64,000 nt of DNA from Ramlibacter lithotrophicus (GCF_012184415.1 NZ_VTOX01000009.1:1-64000); one strand, 5' to 3'. Positions 25,892 through 36,346 are shown, counted from the stretch's first letter. Translations and numbers: made by a program. The notes: a model not told the origin generated them from the letters alone.

Positions 25892-27400
25892 TCAGTGCGC
25901 CATGCCGCCGGTCGCGTTGTAGATGGTGGCATCGGCCGGGCCGGTCACCTCGATCGCGCCCACCAGGCCCTTGCCGGCGCGCGACAGGGCATGGTCGACC
26001 AGCAGGTACTTGCCGGGGTAGTCCATCTTCATCTCGACCATCGTCGCGCCGCCGGCGGGCACCAGCGTCGTCTGCACGTCCTTCTTGATGGTCGTGAGCG
26101 AACCCTCGCTGTAGACCTTGTCGAAGATCTCGCCGATCACGTGGAACGAGGAGATCTTGTTGGGGCCGCCGACGCCGAAGAACAGGCGCACCGTTTCACC
26201 GACCTTGGCCGACATCTTGTGCTCCTTGGTGAGGGAGCCGACGGCGCCGTTGAACACGTAGTAGTCGGGCATCTCGGCCGCCATCTTGTTGACGTCGAAG
26301 TCCTGGTGGCCCTTGGTGCCGTGCGCATGCTTGGTGTAGATGTCACCCTGCATCACGTAGTACTCCTTGTCCACCTTGGGCAGCCCGCCTTCGGGCTCGA
26401 CCAGGATCATCCCGTACATGCCGGCCGAGATGTGGTGCGGCACCAGCGGGGTCGCGCAGTGGTACACGTACAGGCCCGGGTTCAGTAGCTTGAACTGGAT
26501 CGTCTTTTCCTGGCCGGGCGCGACCTGGGTGTGCTCGCCGCCGCCGTGCCCGCCGGTGACGGAGTGCAGGTCGATCGAGTGGATCTGCTTGCTGCTCTTC
26601 GCGTTGGCGAGCGTCAGCTCGATGGTGTCGCCGACGCGGGCGCGCAGCATCGGCCCCGGGACCTTCCTGTCGAACGTCCAGTATTCGAAGGTGGTGCCGT
26701 CGTCGAGCTTGCCCGTGAGTTCCACCGTCTCCATGCGCCACTTCAGGAACTGCGGCGCCCGCGCGCCGATCGGCTTGGGCACGAGGTTCGGGTCCATCGA
26801 AACGCTCACGGCGCGCGGGTCGGCGCCGGGAACGCCGGGCGCGGTGTACAGCTGCTCCACGCCGCCCTTGACGCCGCTCCTGGGCGCGGCCGCCTTGCCG
26901 GCCTCGGCCTTCGCGACGCTCTTGACCGCACCCTCGGGCACCGGGACGGCGGCGGCGGAGTCGCCGGCCACCTCGAACGTGCCTTCCATGCCGATCTGCT
27001 TGTGGCCGGGAATCGAGCAGTAGTACGTGAACTTGCCGGCGGTGGTGACCTTGAAGCGAACCTTGACGGCGCCGCTCTTGCCGTCGAATTTCGGCGAAGC
27101 GACCTTCAGTTCGTCGATCACGATGTCGTGCTGGGCGCCCTCACCGCTCTTGAGCGTGATCTCCACGGTGTCGCCGACGTTGGCGCGCAGCACCGGGTTG
27201 GCCTGGCCCTTCTCGTCCAGGAACACCATCTTGCCGTCCTTCATGCCGGTGGACAGCGAGATGCTCTTGACGGCCGTTGCGGCTGCGGCGGGCTTGCCCT
27301 TGGCGGCCGCGGGAGCGGCGCTCGCGAGCGCCGGGACGGTGAGGCACAGCGCGGCGGCCAGCGCGAGCGGCGTCAGGTTCTTCTTGAAATCGGTGTACAT
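25892..27400 (-). CDS. nirK: Copper-containing nitrite reductase with extra N-terminal cupredoxin domain
   Basis: 502 residues, periplasmic after a signal peptide (about residues 1-27). Residues 40-145 form an additional cupredoxin with an intact type-1 copper site (GAQHDIVIDE, YYCSIPGHKQIGM). The nitrite reductase core follows: IHSIDLHSVTGGHGG (active-site Asp and His), YHCATPLVPHHISAGM (type-1 Cys and Met, type-2 His), SSFHVIGEIFD, and LVDHALSRAG. It reduces nitrite to NO; the N-terminal domain probably relays electrons. The long form is known from some NirK lineages; classical NirK is about 350-380 residues. Start at 27400 has GAGAGGG upstream. No NO reductase gene is nearby. Confidence 0.93.
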   Translation of the reverse strand: MYTDFKKNLTPLALAAALCLTVPALASAAPAAAKGKPAAAATAVKSISLSTGMKDGKMVFLDEKGQANPVLRANVGDTVEITLKSGEGAQHDIVIDELKVASPKFDGKSGAVKVRFKVTTAGKFTYYCSIPGHKQIGMEGTFEVAGDSAAAVPVPEGAVKSVAKAEAGKAAAPRSGVKGGVEQLYTAPGVPGADPRAVSVSMDPNLVPKPIGARAPQFLKWRMETVELTGKLDDGTTFEYWTFDRKVPGPMLRARVGDTIELTLANAKSSKQIHSIDLHSVTGGHGGGEHTQVAPGQEKTIQFKLLNPGLYVYHCATPLVPHHISAGMYGMILVEPEGGLPKVDKEYYVMQGDIYTKHAHGTKGHQDFDVNKMAAEMPDYYVFNGAVGSLTKEHKMSAKVGETVRLFFGVGGPNKISSFHVIGEIFDKVYSEGSLTTIKKDVQTTLVPAGGATMVEMKMDYPGKYLLVDHALSRAGKGLVGAIEVTGPADATIYNATGGMAH

Positions 27401-27495
27401 CGGATCAACCCTCTCGTCATCGCATCGCGTTGTTGATGCGGTGAGGAAAGTGTCTTGGAAGATGCTCTTGCCGTACACCTTCAAACGGCGGGCGC

Positions 27496-27509
27496 TTGAT
27501 CCATGGCAA
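27496..27509. promoter_or_regulatory. NnrR/FNR-like binding site upstream of nirK
   Basis: TTGATCCATGGCAA fits TTG-N8-CAA, the pattern bound by NnrR-type Crp/Fnr regulators of denitrification genes, and half of an FNR site (TTGAT). It lies 96-109 bases before the nirK start. A single short match; moderate support. Confidence 0.5.
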
Positions 27510-27628
27510 ACGCCGCGATCCGATGCGTGTTTCTTGACTTTGCGCAAGCCGCTGACGGGCAGCGACCGTGGTACAGGCGCGCCGCTATTCGACCCGCGGA
27601 CAACACACCGGCTGCGGCAGCGGCCGGC

Positions 27629-28402
27629 TCACGCCGCGGCGCGCCGGCGCCGGTGCTCGGCGCAGGCCTGCGCGAATGCCTCCAGCGTGCGCGCGTAGAA
27701 CGGGTTGCTCTCGTGCCGCCACTCCGGATGCCACTGCACGCCGAAGGCGAACGCCGGCGCATGCTCCACCCGCACGCCTTCGACCAGGCCGTCCGGCGCA
27801 TGGGCCTCGGCGACCAGTCCCTGCCCGATCCGCTTGATCCCCTGGCCGTGGAGCGAGTTGACCATCACGGACTGCGCGCCGGCCCATTGCGCGAACGCGC
27901 TGCCGGGCGCCAGCAGCACCTGGTGGCGGGTGGCGAACTGCGCTTCGAGGTCGCCCTCGGGCTCGCGGTGGTCCATCATCCCGGCCTCGGCATGCACCTG
28001 CTGGTGCAGGCTGCCGCCGAGCGCAACGTTGATCTCCTGCAGGCCCCGGCAGACGCCGAACAGCGGCGTGCCGGCCGCGACCGCGGCCGGCACCAGCGCC
28101 ATCGTCAGCGCGTCGCGGCGCGGATCGAGCAGGTCGGTGGCCAGCGCGGCGCCGCCGAAGCGGGTTGCCTCCACGTTGGACGGCGAGCCGGTGAGCAGCA
28201 CGCCGTCCACCATTGGCAGCAGGTCGGCGACGTCCGCCGCGCCGGCCATCGGGAACAGCACCGGCTGCAGGTCCAGTGCGGTGACGGCCGCCGCATAGCG
28301 ATCGGCCAGCACCGTGTAGCCGCCAGGGTCCGACAGGTCGAGATTCCGGTGGCAGGCAGGCAGCCACACCAGGGGCTTGTGCGCGCGCATGCCGCGCATC
28401 AT
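27629..28402 (-). CDS. Class I glutamine amidotransferase-like gamma-glutamyl hydrolase (PuuD-like)
   Basis: 257 residues. The catalytic Cys is in PLFGVCRGLQEINVALGG and the His/Glu pair in FGVQWHPEWR. GVLLTGSPSNVEATRF and VNSLHGQGI are typical of gamma-glutamyl-gamma-aminobutyrate hydrolases in polyamine catabolism. Three in-frame ATGs (28402, 28399, 28390) compete as start; none has a strong ribosome site. No other putrescine-pathway gene is in the window, so the physiological substrate remains open. Confidence 0.85.
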   Translation of the reverse strand: MMRGMRAHKPLVWLPACHRNLDLSDPGGYTVLADRYAAAVTALDLQPVLFPMAGAADVADLLPMVDGVLLTGSPSNVEATRFGGAALATDLLDPRRDALTMALVPAAVAAGTPLFGVCRGLQEINVALGGSLHQQVHAEAGMMDHREPEGDLEAQFATRHQVLLAPGSAFAQWAGAQSVMVNSLHGQGIKRIGQGLVAEAHAPDGLVEGVRVEHAPAFAFGVQWHPEWRHESNPFYARTLEAFAQACAEHRRRRAAA

Positions 28403-28484
28403 CGCTCACGGCGCACGGCCGGCGCGACAGCGCGGCCCCGACCTGGCGTCGGACGGCGCCGACGCCCGGCCGGCCCAGGCTGGG

Positions 28485-29456
28485 CTACTGGGCCTTGAAG
28501 AGGCCGAGCTTCTCGACCAGCGCCTTCTCGCGGGCGAAGGTCTCCTGTGCGAATTTCGCGTACTGCGCCGAGTCCATGTAGATCGGGATCATGTCGTAGC
28601 GGGCCAGCGCCTGCACGTAGCTCGGATCGTCCATCGCCTTCTTGAAGGCGTCGTGGAGCTTCTTGACGACGTCGGGCGGCGTGCCGCGCGGCGCGCCGAT
28701 GCCGAACGGCGAGTTCTGCACGATGTCCAGGCCCAGCTCCTTCAGCGTGGGCGCGGTCGGGAACTTGGCCAGTCGCTGCTCGCCCCAGGTGTTGAGCACG
28801 CGCAGCTTGCCCGACTCGACCAGCGGCGCGAAACCGGTGGAATCGGCGGCCGCCATGATGTGGCCACCGACGATCGCCTGGGCGAGCTCGGAGCTGCCCT
28901 TGTACGGGATGTGGTTGAGGGTGATGCCGAGCTTCTGCGCGATCAGCTCGGTCGTCAGGTGCGGGCTGGTCAGCGTGCCGGTCGAGCCGTAGCTCAGCTT
29001 GCCGGGATTGGCCTTGGCATAGGTGACGAAGTCGTTCCAGCTCTTCATCGGGCTGTCCGCCGGCACCACGATGCCGAAGGCGTAGCCTGTCACGTTGATG
29101 ATGTAGCTGATGTCCTTGACCGGATCCCAGGTCATCTTCGTGGTGTACGGCAGGCGGAACACGCCCAGCGGGATCTGCGCCAGCGTGTAGCCGTCGGCGG
29201 CCGAGCCCTGCAGCTGCTGCGCGGGCAGCGTGCCGCCGGCGCCGGGCTTGTTTTCGACGATCACCGGCTGGCCGAGCACCTTGCCCGCGTTCTCGGCGAG
29301 CTGGCGCATCGTGATGTCGGTGGGCCCGCCGGCCGGGAACGCGATGACGAGCTTGATCGGCTTGGCGGGAAAGGACTGGGCAAAGGTGCCGAAGGCGGGG
29401 GCCGCGAGGGCGGCGGCGGTGAGCTGGACGAGTTGTCGGCGGCGCATGGGATCCAT
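28485..29456 (-). CDS. Bug-family (TctC-type) periplasmic substrate-binding protein
   Basis: 323 residues. It has a twin-Arg-like, Ala-rich export signal (MRRRQLVQLTAAALAAPAFG) and the Bug start FPAKPIKLVIAFPAGGPTDI, then SYGSTGTLTSPHLTTELIAQ and HIPYKGSSELAQAIVGG. It binds a carboxylate ligand in the periplasm. Start is 29456 or the in-frame ATG at 29447. Like the receptor at 10104 it has no transporter partner nearby. The two proteins are distinct in sequence, so not a recent duplication. Confidence 0.92.
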   Translation of the reverse strand: MDPMRRRQLVQLTAAALAAPAFGTFAQSFPAKPIKLVIAFPAGGPTDITMRQLAENAGKVLGQPVIVENKPGAGGTLPAQQLQGSAADGYTLAQIPLGVFRLPYTTKMTWDPVKDISYIINVTGYAFGIVVPADSPMKSWNDFVTYAKANPGKLSYGSTGTLTSPHLTTELIAQKLGITLNHIPYKGSSELAQAIVGGHIMAAADSTGFAPLVESGKLRVLNTWGEQRLAKFPTAPTLKELGLDIVQNSPFGIGAPRGTPPDVVKKLHDAFKKAMDDPSYVQALARYDMIPIYMDSAQYAKFAQETFAREKALVEKLGLFKAQ

Positions 29457-29573
29457 CGCTAGAACTGGGACCCGTCATTTGACACCAGCCGCGCGCGGCC
29501 GCGCATCCGGACCGACCCGCCCGCGACGGCTCGCACTGCAGAACGCAGCACGAACCGCGCGGGCGCGCGCCGG

Positions 29574-30110
29574 TCAGCAGCCCTCGGGGCGGTCGCCGCG
29601 CATCGGGATCGATCCGGTCAAGGTGATCGACTGACCCGTGTTCTGGGTCGACGTGAGCACGGCTCCGTCGTAGATGATGCGGTTGTTCGGCTTGTCGACG
29701 ATGGCGCGGGTGGTACCGGCCATCGCGAACTCGATCGTGTTGATCGACACCACGGTGTTCTCCAGCGCATTGGTGCCCGGGAGGTAGCGGATGTCGCCGT
29801 CCATGCGGCGGGCCGGCGTGACGCCCTGCTGCTCCAGCGCACTGAAGCGGAAGCGGCAGGTCTCGACCGGGGCGCCGATCGGATCCACCTTGGTCACGTT
29901 GTTCAGGAAGATGTTGTTCGACGCATAGGTGCCGCTCAGCGCGGTGCCGGCCGGCGCCGCGACGTTCATGCTGGCACTGAGGCCGCTGGCGGAGGGATCG
30001 CGCTCATCGACGAAAACGCCTTCGTCATCGCCGCCGCCGCCGCCGCAGGCGGAGAGCAGGACGGCCAGGGCGGCAGCAGGCGCGAGGACCCGGAAAGAGA
30101 TCTTGGTCAT
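29574..30110 (-). CDS. Hypothetical lipoprotein
   Basis: 178 residues. A hydrophobic N-terminus ends in the lipobox LLSACGGGGG, so the protein is likely acylated and anchored to a membrane. The mature part (from about residue 40) reads as a compact beta-rich domain with two cysteines (VETCRFRF and the C-terminal PEGC) that could form a disulphide. I do not recognise the family. It stands alone 146 bases downstream of the uvrA stop. Confidence 0.7.
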   Translation of the reverse strand: MTKISFRVLAPAAALAVLLSACGGGGGDDEGVFVDERDPSASGLSASMNVAAPAGTALSGTYASNNIFLNNVTKVDPIGAPVETCRFRFSALEQQGVTPARRMDGDIRYLPGTNALENTVVSINTIEFAMAGTTRAIVDKPNNRIIYDGAVLTSTQNTGQSITLTGSIPMRGDRPEGC

Positions 30111-30256
30111 GGTGGTGCAACGGACAAGTGATGGGAAGACCGCAGGCTAGCCAGCGCCCTCCCACACCTGTGTCGTCCTCCGGCTGACAGCAGCGTAGGA
30201 CGGTCCTGTTGAACGGTATCCGCTGCGTATCCGGGCGTGACAAAGATGCGTCGCTC

Positions 30257-33200
30257 CTACCGCGACAGCACCGGCGCCAGCGCCTTCCCCGTGTGCGTGC
30301 CGCGCGCCACCAGCTGTTCGGGCGTGGCCTCCGCGACGACCCGTCCACCGGCCGAGCCCCCTTCCGGGCCGAGGTCGATCACCCAGTCGGCCTCGGCGAT
30401 CACGTCGAGGTCGTGCTCGATCACCACGACGCTGTGGCCGCCGTCGACCAGCCGGTGCAGCACGCGCACCAGCTTCTCGACGTCGGCCATGTGCAGTCCG
30501 ACCGTCGGCTCGTCCAGCACGTACAGCGTGTGCGGCGACTTCTGGCCGCGCCGCGTGACGTCGTCGCGCACCTTGGACAGTTCGGTCACCAGCTTGATGC
30601 GCTGTGCCTCGCCGCCGGAGAGCGTCGGCGACGGCTGGCCCAGGGTGAGGTAACCCAGTCCCACGTCCTTCAGCAACTGCAGCGGATGGCTGATGCTGGG
30701 CATGGCGGCGAAGAACTCCACCGCCTCGTCGACTTCCATCTGCAGGACGTCGCCGATGCTCTTGCCGCGCCAGGTGACGGCCAGCGTCTCCGGCGCGAAG
30801 CGCGCGCCGTGGCACGACTCGCACGGCACCTTCACGTCGGGCAGGAAGCTCATGCCGATCGTGCGCATCCCCTGGCCTTCGCAGGTCGGACAGCGTCCCT
30901 CGCCGGTGTTGAACGAGAAGCGGCCCGGCCCGTAGCCGCGGGCGCGCGCCTCCAGCGTGTCGGCGAACAGCTTGCGGATGGTGTCCCAGAAGCCGATGTA
31001 GGTGGCCGGGCAGGAACGCGGCGTCTTGCCGATCGGCGTCTGGTCCACTTCCAGCACACGGTCGATCACCTGGTAGCCCTCGAGGCCCTTGCAACCGACC
31101 CAGGGCGGCCGCTTGCCGGCCGCATCCGCGTCCCGCCCGGCCTTGGTGGTGCGCTGCTGCACCACCGCCTGCACGTTGTGCAGCAGCACGTCGCGCGCCA
31201 GCGTCGACTTGCCGGAGCCCGACACCCCGGTCACCGCCACCAGCCGGCGCAGCGGCACGTGCACGTCGACGTCGCGCAGGTTGTGCAGGTCGGCGCCGCG
31301 CAGCTTCAGGAATTGCGTGGCGGCGCTGCCGGCCACGACGTCGGCGGCGAGGCCGCTCGCGATCTGCGCCAGCAGCGAGCGCGGCTTCCTGCCCTTGACG
31401 AGCGGGGCGGCGATCTCGGCGACCGGGATGGCCGCCAGCGACGCATCGGCGGGATCGACGTCGCGCCGCGGCTTGACCGGGTGCCTCATCGCATGCAGCA
31501 GGTAGCGGCCGGTCACCGACTCTCGGGCCGCCGAGATATCGGCGGCGGTGCCTTGCGCGACGACGCGGCCGCCGCGCTTGCCGGCGCTGGGACCGATGTC
31601 GATGATGTGGTCGGCGCGCCGGATCGTGTCCTCGTCGTGCTCCACCACCACCAGCGTGTTGCCCTTGTCGCCCAGCTTGTGCAGCGCGTCCAGCAGGATC
31701 TGGTTGTCGCGGGCGTGCAGCCCGATGGTCGGCTCGTCCAGCACGTAGCAGACGCCTTGCAGGTTGGAGCCGAGCTGCGCCGCGAGGCGGATGCGCTGGG
31801 CCTCCCCGCCCGAGAGCGTCGGCGCCCCGCGGTCCAGCGTCAGGTACCCCAGCCCTACCTCCTCGAGGAACTCGAGCCGGCTGCGGATCTCGGGGATCAG
31901 GTCGCGGGCGATGCCTTCCTCGCGGACCGAGAGCACGCCCTTGACCTGCAGGCTTTCGATCCAGCGCCGCACGTCGACCACCGACAGGGCGGCGATCTCC
32001 GAGATCGCGGTGTCGTCGAAACGCACGCTGCGCGCCTGCACGTTGAGGCGCGCGCCGTGGCAGGCGGGACAGGCTTCCTCGCCCACGTCCTCGATCTCGG
32101 GCTCGGCGAAGGTCTGCTCACGGCCCTTGTCGTCGCCGGCCAGCACCGTGTCGTCGAAGGCCTTGCGCTGCTCGCGCGTGAGCCGGACGCCGGTGCCGAC
32201 GCATTCCGGGCACCAGCCGTGCTTGCTGTTGTACGAGAACAGGCGCGGGTCCAGCTCGGGGTAACTGGTGCTGCACACCGGACAGGCGCGCCGGGTGGAG
32301 AACACTTCGACCTTGCCGATATGGTGATGCGAGCCGAGGCCGGCCTCGAATGCGCCGCGCAGCCCGTCCAGCGGCGCCAGCACGTGCAGCACCCCCTTGC
32401 CATGTTCCAGCGCCTCGGCGACCTTGCGCCGCAGCAGGTCCTCGTTGGCCGGCGTCACGTCGAGGTCGCACACCGGCAGTTCGATCGTATGCTCCTTGAA
32501 GCGGTCGATGCGCGGGAAACCGGTCGTCGGCAGGAAGTTGCCATCCACCCGCAGGTGCGTGTAGCCGCGCGGCCGGGCCCAGTCGGCCAGCTCCGTGTAG
32601 ACGCCCTTGCGCGCGATGACCAGCGGCGCCAGCAGCCCGATGTGCTGGCCGCGGTAACGCCGCATCAGTTGTGCGACGATGCTTTCCGGCGTCTGCGGCC
32701 GGACTTCGGCACCGTCCTTGACGCAGTGCTGCACGCCCAGCTTCACGTACAGCAGGCGCAGGAAGTGCCAGACCTCGGTGGTCGTGCCGACGGTCGATTT
32801 GCGCCCGCCGCGCGACAGCCGCTGCTCGATCGCCACCGTCGGCGGGATGCCGTACACCGCGTCGACCTCGGGCCGGCCCGCCGGCTGCACGATGCTGCGG
32901 GCATAGGCGTTGAGCGACTCGAGGTAGCGCCGTTGCCCTTCGTTGAACAGGATGTCGAAGGCCAGCGTCGACTTGCCCGAGCCGGAGACGCCGGTCACCA
33001 CGCTGAACCTGTTGTGCGGGATGTCCACCGACAGCGACTTGAGGTTGTGCTCGCGGGCGTTGACGATCTGGATGGCCTGCGGCCGCTTGCCCAGATAGGC
33101 GCCCTCCCCGAAATTGGGGTCAGATTCCAATTTCGAAATTGGAATCTGACCCCAATTTCGGTGCCGCGCTGGCTCGCTCACCATCCCCAGCGTCCCGTCG

Positions 33201-36200
33201 TACTCCCGCAGCGCCTTGGCCGTGTGCGAATCGGCGTGCAGCTTCACTTCCTCGGGCGGACCTTCGGCGACCACCAGCCCGCCGGCGTCGCCGCCTTCCG
33301 GCCCGAGGTCGATCAGCCAGTCGGCCGCGCGGATCACGTCGAGGTTGTGCTCGATCACGATGATCGAGTTGCCGTTTTCGAGCAGCTTGCGCAGCGCCCG
33401 CATCAGCTTGGCGATGTCGTCGAAGTGCAGGCCGGTGGTCGGCTCGTCGAACAGGAACAGCGCGCCGCGCGTGGCCACGGCCTGCCGGCTGGCCGTGGCG
33501 GTCTTCGCCGCCTGCGCCAGGAAGCCGGCGAGCTTGAGCCGCTGCGACTCGCCGCCCGAGAGCGTCGGCACCGGCTGGCCGAGCTTCACGTACTCGAGCC
33601 CGACGTCCACGATCGGCTGCAGCGCGCGGATCACGTCGCGGTCGTTCGCGAACATGGCCGCCGCCTCGCTCACGGTGAGCTCCAGGACGTTGGCCACGTT
33701 CAAGGTGCGGCCGCCGCGCTCGATGCCGATCTCCAGGATCTCGGGCCGGTAGCGCTTGCCGTCGCAGTCGGGGCAGCGCAGGTAGACGTCCGAGAGGAAC
33801 TGCATCTCGACGTGCTCGAAGCCGGAGCCGCCGCAGGTGGGACAGCGGCCGTCGCCCGAGTTGAAGCTGAACTTCGAGCCTGTGTAACCGCGCTGCCGGG
33901 CCAGCGGCGCGTTGGCGAAGATCTCGCGGATGCAGTCCCACGCGCCGACGTAGCTCACCGGGTTGGAGCGCGCCGTCTTGCCGATCGGCGACTGGTCGAC
34001 GAACACGACGTCGCGCAGGTGGTCAGCGCCGAGCAGCCGGTCGTGGTCGCCGGCCGCCTCGCTCGCCTTGCCGAAGTGCCGCATCAGTGCCGGGGCCACG
34101 ATGTCCTGCATCAGCGTGGACTTGCCGGACCCCGACACCCCGGTGACGCACACCAGCCGCTGCAGCGGGAATTCCACGGTGACGTTCTTCAGGTTGTGTT
34201 CGCGCGCGCCTTCCAGGACCAGCCGCGGCGTGGACGCCGTCACGGCGCGCTTGAAGCCCATCCCCACGTGCTTGCGGGCGCCCAGGTAGGCGCCGGTGAG
34301 CGTGTCGGCCTGCCGCAGCTCCTGCGTGGTGCCGTCGAACACGATCTGCCCGCCGCGCTCGCCGGGGCCTGGCCCCATGTCGATGATGCGGTCGGCCGCC
34401 ACCATCACCGCCGGATCGTGCTCCACGACGACCAGCGTGTTGCCGGCGTCGCGCAGCCGGTGCATGGCCTCGGTGATGCGGTTCATGTCGCGCGGATGCA
34501 GCCCGATGCTGGGCTCGTCCAGCACGAACAGCGTGTTGACCAGCGAGGTGCCGAGCGCCGTCGTGAGGTTGATCCGCTGCACCTCGCCGCCGGACAGCGT
34601 GCGGCTCTGGCGGTCGAGCGTCAGGTAGCCGATGCCGACATCCACCAGGTACTTCAGGCGGGTGGTGATTTCCTCGTAGAGGAGCTTGAGGGCCTGCGCT
34701 TCGCCATGCCTCGCGCCCGGGTTTGCCCCTTCCCCCTCTGGGGGAAGGTTGGGATGGGGGCTTGCGGCGCCGCTGCCCTCACCCCCGCCCTCTCCCGGAG
34801 GGAGAGGGAGTGAATTCCCCTTGCTCCCTTTCCCGTTTGCGGGAGAAGGTTGGAGTGAGGCCGCGTCGCTCCCTCTCCCGCTTGCGGGAGAGGGTCGGGG
34901 TGAGGGTGAAATCCGATCGAAGAACCTCCGCAGCCGCTCGATCGGCAACAGCATCAGATCGTGCAGGCACAGGCCGGGCAAGGCCTCGAGCTGCGCCCGC
35001 GACCAGCCGGTGCCGGCCGGCAGGAAGCGCTTCGCGGGGTCGAGCACCGCATCGGCATCCTCCTTCGTGCCCAGCCGCCACAGCAGGCTGTCGGTCTTCA
35101 GCCGGGCGCCGCCGCAGGCATGGCACGGCGTGTAGCTGCGGTACTTCGACAGCAGCACCCGGATGTGCATCTTGTAGGCCTTGCTCTCGAGGTATTCGAA
35201 GAAGCGCCGGATGCCGTACCACTGCTTGTTCCAGTTGCCTTCGCGGTAGTTGGGCGCGCCGTCGATCACCCACGCCTTCTGGTCCGGCGTCAGCTTGTAC
35301 CAGGGCGTGTCGCGAGGGACGCCGGCCGCCTCCGCGTGCCGCATCAGGTCGTCCTGCGCTTCGGCCCAGGCCGGCGTCTGCAGGGTCTTGATCGCGCCGG
35401 CGCGCAGCGTCAGCTTGTCGTTGGGGATGACCAGGCCGTAGTCGACGCCGATCACCCGGCCGAAGCCGCGGCAGGTCTCGCACGCGCCGACCGCGGAGTT
35501 GAAGGAGAACATCGACGGGATCGGGTCGGCGTAGCGCAGGTCGCTCTCGGGGCAGTGCAGGCCGGTGGAGAACTTCCACACATCGGGGACGGATTTCGGC
35601 GCCGCGCCCTGCGGTTCTGCGGAATTGGGGTCTGACCCCGATTCCTGGACGTACACCGACATCCGCCCGGTGCCGCGCTTCAACGCCACCTCGATCGCCT
35701 CGATGGCGCGGGCCTTCTCCACGTTCCGGACCCGGAACCGGTCGGCGACGACGTCCAGCATCTTGCGCGGCCCGGTCGGCGTGGCGACCTCGCGCTCCGC
35801 CTGCACCCGCGTGAAGCCGCTGGCGGCCAGCCACTGTTCCAGTTCCTCGGCCGACGTGCCGCCCGGCAGTTCCACCGGAAAGGTGACCACGAGGCGCGGA
35901 TCGCCGGCGGCCGTACGCGCCATCAATTCGGCGTAGATCGTCTCCGGCGTGTCGTGGCGCACCCGCAGCGCGGTCTGCCGGTCGAACAGCTCGCCGGCCC
36001 GCGCGAACAGCAGCTTCAGGTGGTCGTTCAGCTCCGTCATCGTGCCGACGGTGGAGCGCGACGACCGCACCGGGTTGGTCTGGTCGATCGCGATCGCGGG
36101 CGGCACGCCTTCCACCCGGTCCACCGCCGGCTTGTCCATGCGGTCGAGGAACTGGCGGGCGTACGCGGAGAACGTCTCCACGTACCGCCGCTGCCCTTCG

Positions 36201-36346
36201 GCATACAAGGTGTCGAACACCAGGCTGGACTTGCCCGAGCCGCTGGGGCCGGTCACCACCGTCAGTTCGCCGGTGCGCAGGTCGAGGTCGAGGTTCTTGA
36301 GGTTGTGCTGTCTGGCGCCGCGGATGCGGATCAGGCCCTGGGTCAT
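30257..36346 (-). CDS. uvrA: Tandem (dimeric-form) UvrA-like excinuclease subunit
   Basis: 2029 residues, about twice normal UvrA. It is two UvrA units in one chain with four ABC ATPase sites. Walker A motifs start near residues 33 (GPSGSGKSS), 732, 1115 and 1703 (GVSGSGKST); LSGGE signatures lie near 581, 926, 1509 and 1907. Zinc-type Cys motifs occur repeatedly ([35 protein letters not shown]). UvrA normally works as a homodimer that finds bulky lesions; here the dimer appears covalent. Such long forms are known in Burkholderiales as a paralogue of unclear role, distinct from the standard uvrA, which is not in the window. REP-like palindromes interrupt it in frame at about residues 234-241, 477-540 and 1062-1079. 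Confidence 0.92.
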   Translation of the reverse strand: MTQGLIRIRGARQHNLKNLDLDLRTGELTVVTGPSGSGKSSLVFDTLYAEGQRRYVETFSAYARQFLDRMDKPAVDRVEGVPPAIAIDQTNPVRSSRSTVGTMTELNDHLKLLFARAGELFDRQTALRVRHDTPETIYAELMARTAAGDPRLVVTFPVELPGGTSAEELEQWLAASGFTRVQAEREVATPTGPRKMLDVVADRFRVRNVEKARAIEAIEVALKRGTGRMSVYVQESGSDPNSAEPQGAAPKSVPDVWKFSTGLHCPESDLRYADPIPSMFSFNSAVGACETCRGFGRVIGVDYGLVIPNDKLTLRAGAIKTLQTPAWAEAQDDLMRHAEAAGVPRDTPWYKLTPDQKAWVIDGAPNYREGNWNKQWYGIRRFFEYLESKAYKMHIRVLLSKYRSYTPCHACGGARLKTDSLLWRLGTKEDADAVLDPAKRFLPAGTGWSRAQLEALPGLCLHDLMLLPIERLRRFFDRISPSPRPSPASGRGSDAASLQPSPANGKGSKGNSLPLPPGEGGGEGSGAASPHPNLPPEGEGANPGARHGEAQALKLLYEEITTRLKYLVDVGIGYLTLDRQSRTLSGGEVQRINLTTALGTSLVNTLFVLDEPSIGLHPRDMNRITEAMHRLRDAGNTLVVVEHDPAVMVAADRIIDMGPGPGERGGQIVFDGTTQELRQADTLTGAYLGARKHVGMGFKRAVTASTPRLVLEGAREHNLKNVTVEFPLQRLVCVTGVSGSGKSTLMQDIVAPALMRHFGKASEAAGDHDRLLGADHLRDVVFVDQSPIGKTARSNPVSYVGAWDCIREIFANAPLARQRGYTGSKFSFNSGDGRCPTCGGSGFEHVEMQFLSDVYLRCPDCDGKRYRPEILEIGIERGGRTLNVANVLELTVSEAAAMFANDRDVIRALQPIVDVGLEYVKLGQPVPTLSGGESQRLKLAGFLAQAAKTATASRQAVATRGALFLFDEPTTGLHFDDIAKLMRALRKLLENGNSIIVIEHNLDVIRAADWLIDLGPEGGDAGGLVVAEGPPEEVKLHADSHTAKALREYDGTLGMVSEPARHRNWGQIPISKLESDPNFGEGAYLGKRPQAIQIVNAREHNLKSLSVDIPHNRFSVVTGVSGSGKSTLAFDILFNEGQRRYLESLNAYARSIVQPAGRPEVDAVYGIPPTVAIEQRLSRGGRKSTVGTTTEVWHFLRLLYVKLGVQHCVKDGAEVRPQTPESIVAQLMRRYRGQHIGLLAPLVIARKGVYTELADWARPRGYTHLRVDGNFLPTTGFPRIDRFKEHTIELPVCDLDVTPANEDLLRRKVAEALEHGKGVLHVLAPLDGLRGAFEAGLGSHHHIGKVEVFSTRRACPVCSTSYPELDPRLFSYNSKHGWCPECVGTGVRLTREQRKAFDDTVLAGDDKGREQTFAEPEIEDVGEEACPACHGARLNVQARSVRFDDTAISEIAALSVVDVRRWIESLQVKGVLSVREEGIARDLIPEIRSRLEFLEEVGLGYLTLDRGAPTLSGGEAQRIRLAAQLGSNLQGVCYVLDEPTIGLHARDNQILLDALHKLGDKGNTLVVVEHDEDTIRRADHIIDIGPSAGKRGGRVVAQGTAADISAARESVTGRYLLHAMRHPVKPRRDVDPADASLAAIPVAEIAAPLVKGRKPRSLLAQIASGLAADVVAGSAATQFLKLRGADLHNLRDVDVHVPLRRLVAVTGVSGSGKSTLARDVLLHNVQAVVQQRTTKAGRDADAAGKRPPWVGCKGLEGYQVIDRVLEVDQTPIGKTPRSCPATYIGFWDTIRKLFADTLEARARGYGPGRFSFNTGEGRCPTCEGQGMRTIGMSFLPDVKVPCESCHGARFAPETLAVTWRGKSIGDVLQMEVDEAVEFFAAMPSISHPLQLLKDVGLGYLTLGQPSPTLSGGEAQRIKLVTELSKVRDDVTRRGQKSPHTLYVLDEPTVGLHMADVEKLVRVLHRLVDGGHSVVVIEHDLDVIAEADWVIDLGPEGGSAGGRVVAEATPEQLVARGTHTGKALAPVLSR
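33108..33161. repeat. Perfect 54-bp palindrome inside the uvrA gene
   Basis: Two 27-base arms are exact reverse complements with no loop (centre TTCGAA at 33134/33135). Each arm contains AATTGGGGTCAGATTCC. In the protein it encodes residues about 1062-1079 ([17 protein letters not shown]), exactly in the linker joining the two UvrA halves. The core GGGGTCAG resembles REP palindromes mobilised by REP-associated transposases. Confidence 0.95.
34728..34894. repeat. Tract of four REP-like hairpins inside the uvrA gene
   Basis: Stems at 34728-34748, 34788-34808, 34826-34849 and 34871-34894. The last has the same CCCTCTCCCG 10-bp stem as the intergenic element at 5241-5264. The tract keeps frame and adds roughly 60 Pro/Ser/Gly-rich residues (about 478-541) between FFDRI and the conserved [20 protein letters not shown] segment, a place where ordinary UvrA has a short loop. 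Confidence 0.9.
35621..35645. repeat. 25-bp near-perfect palindrome inside the uvrA gene
   Basis: Arms of 12 bases around a single T, one mismatch, with core GGGGTCTGACCCC. Same family as the palindrome at 33108-33161. It encodes [10 protein letters not shown] at about residues 234-241 of the UvrA-like protein, in frame. Confidence 0.88.

Noticed and set aside
27421..27440. Inverted repeat CGCATC-N8-GATGCG before nirK
   Set aside because: Arms of only 6 bp in a GC-rich leader; expected by chance and weaker than the TTG-N8-CAA site.
30209..34813. A 1534-codon open frame on the plus strand
   Set aside because: It is antisense to the tandem UvrA gene, has no domain signature and shows the His/Arg/Ala-rich composition typical of shadows of high-GC genes.
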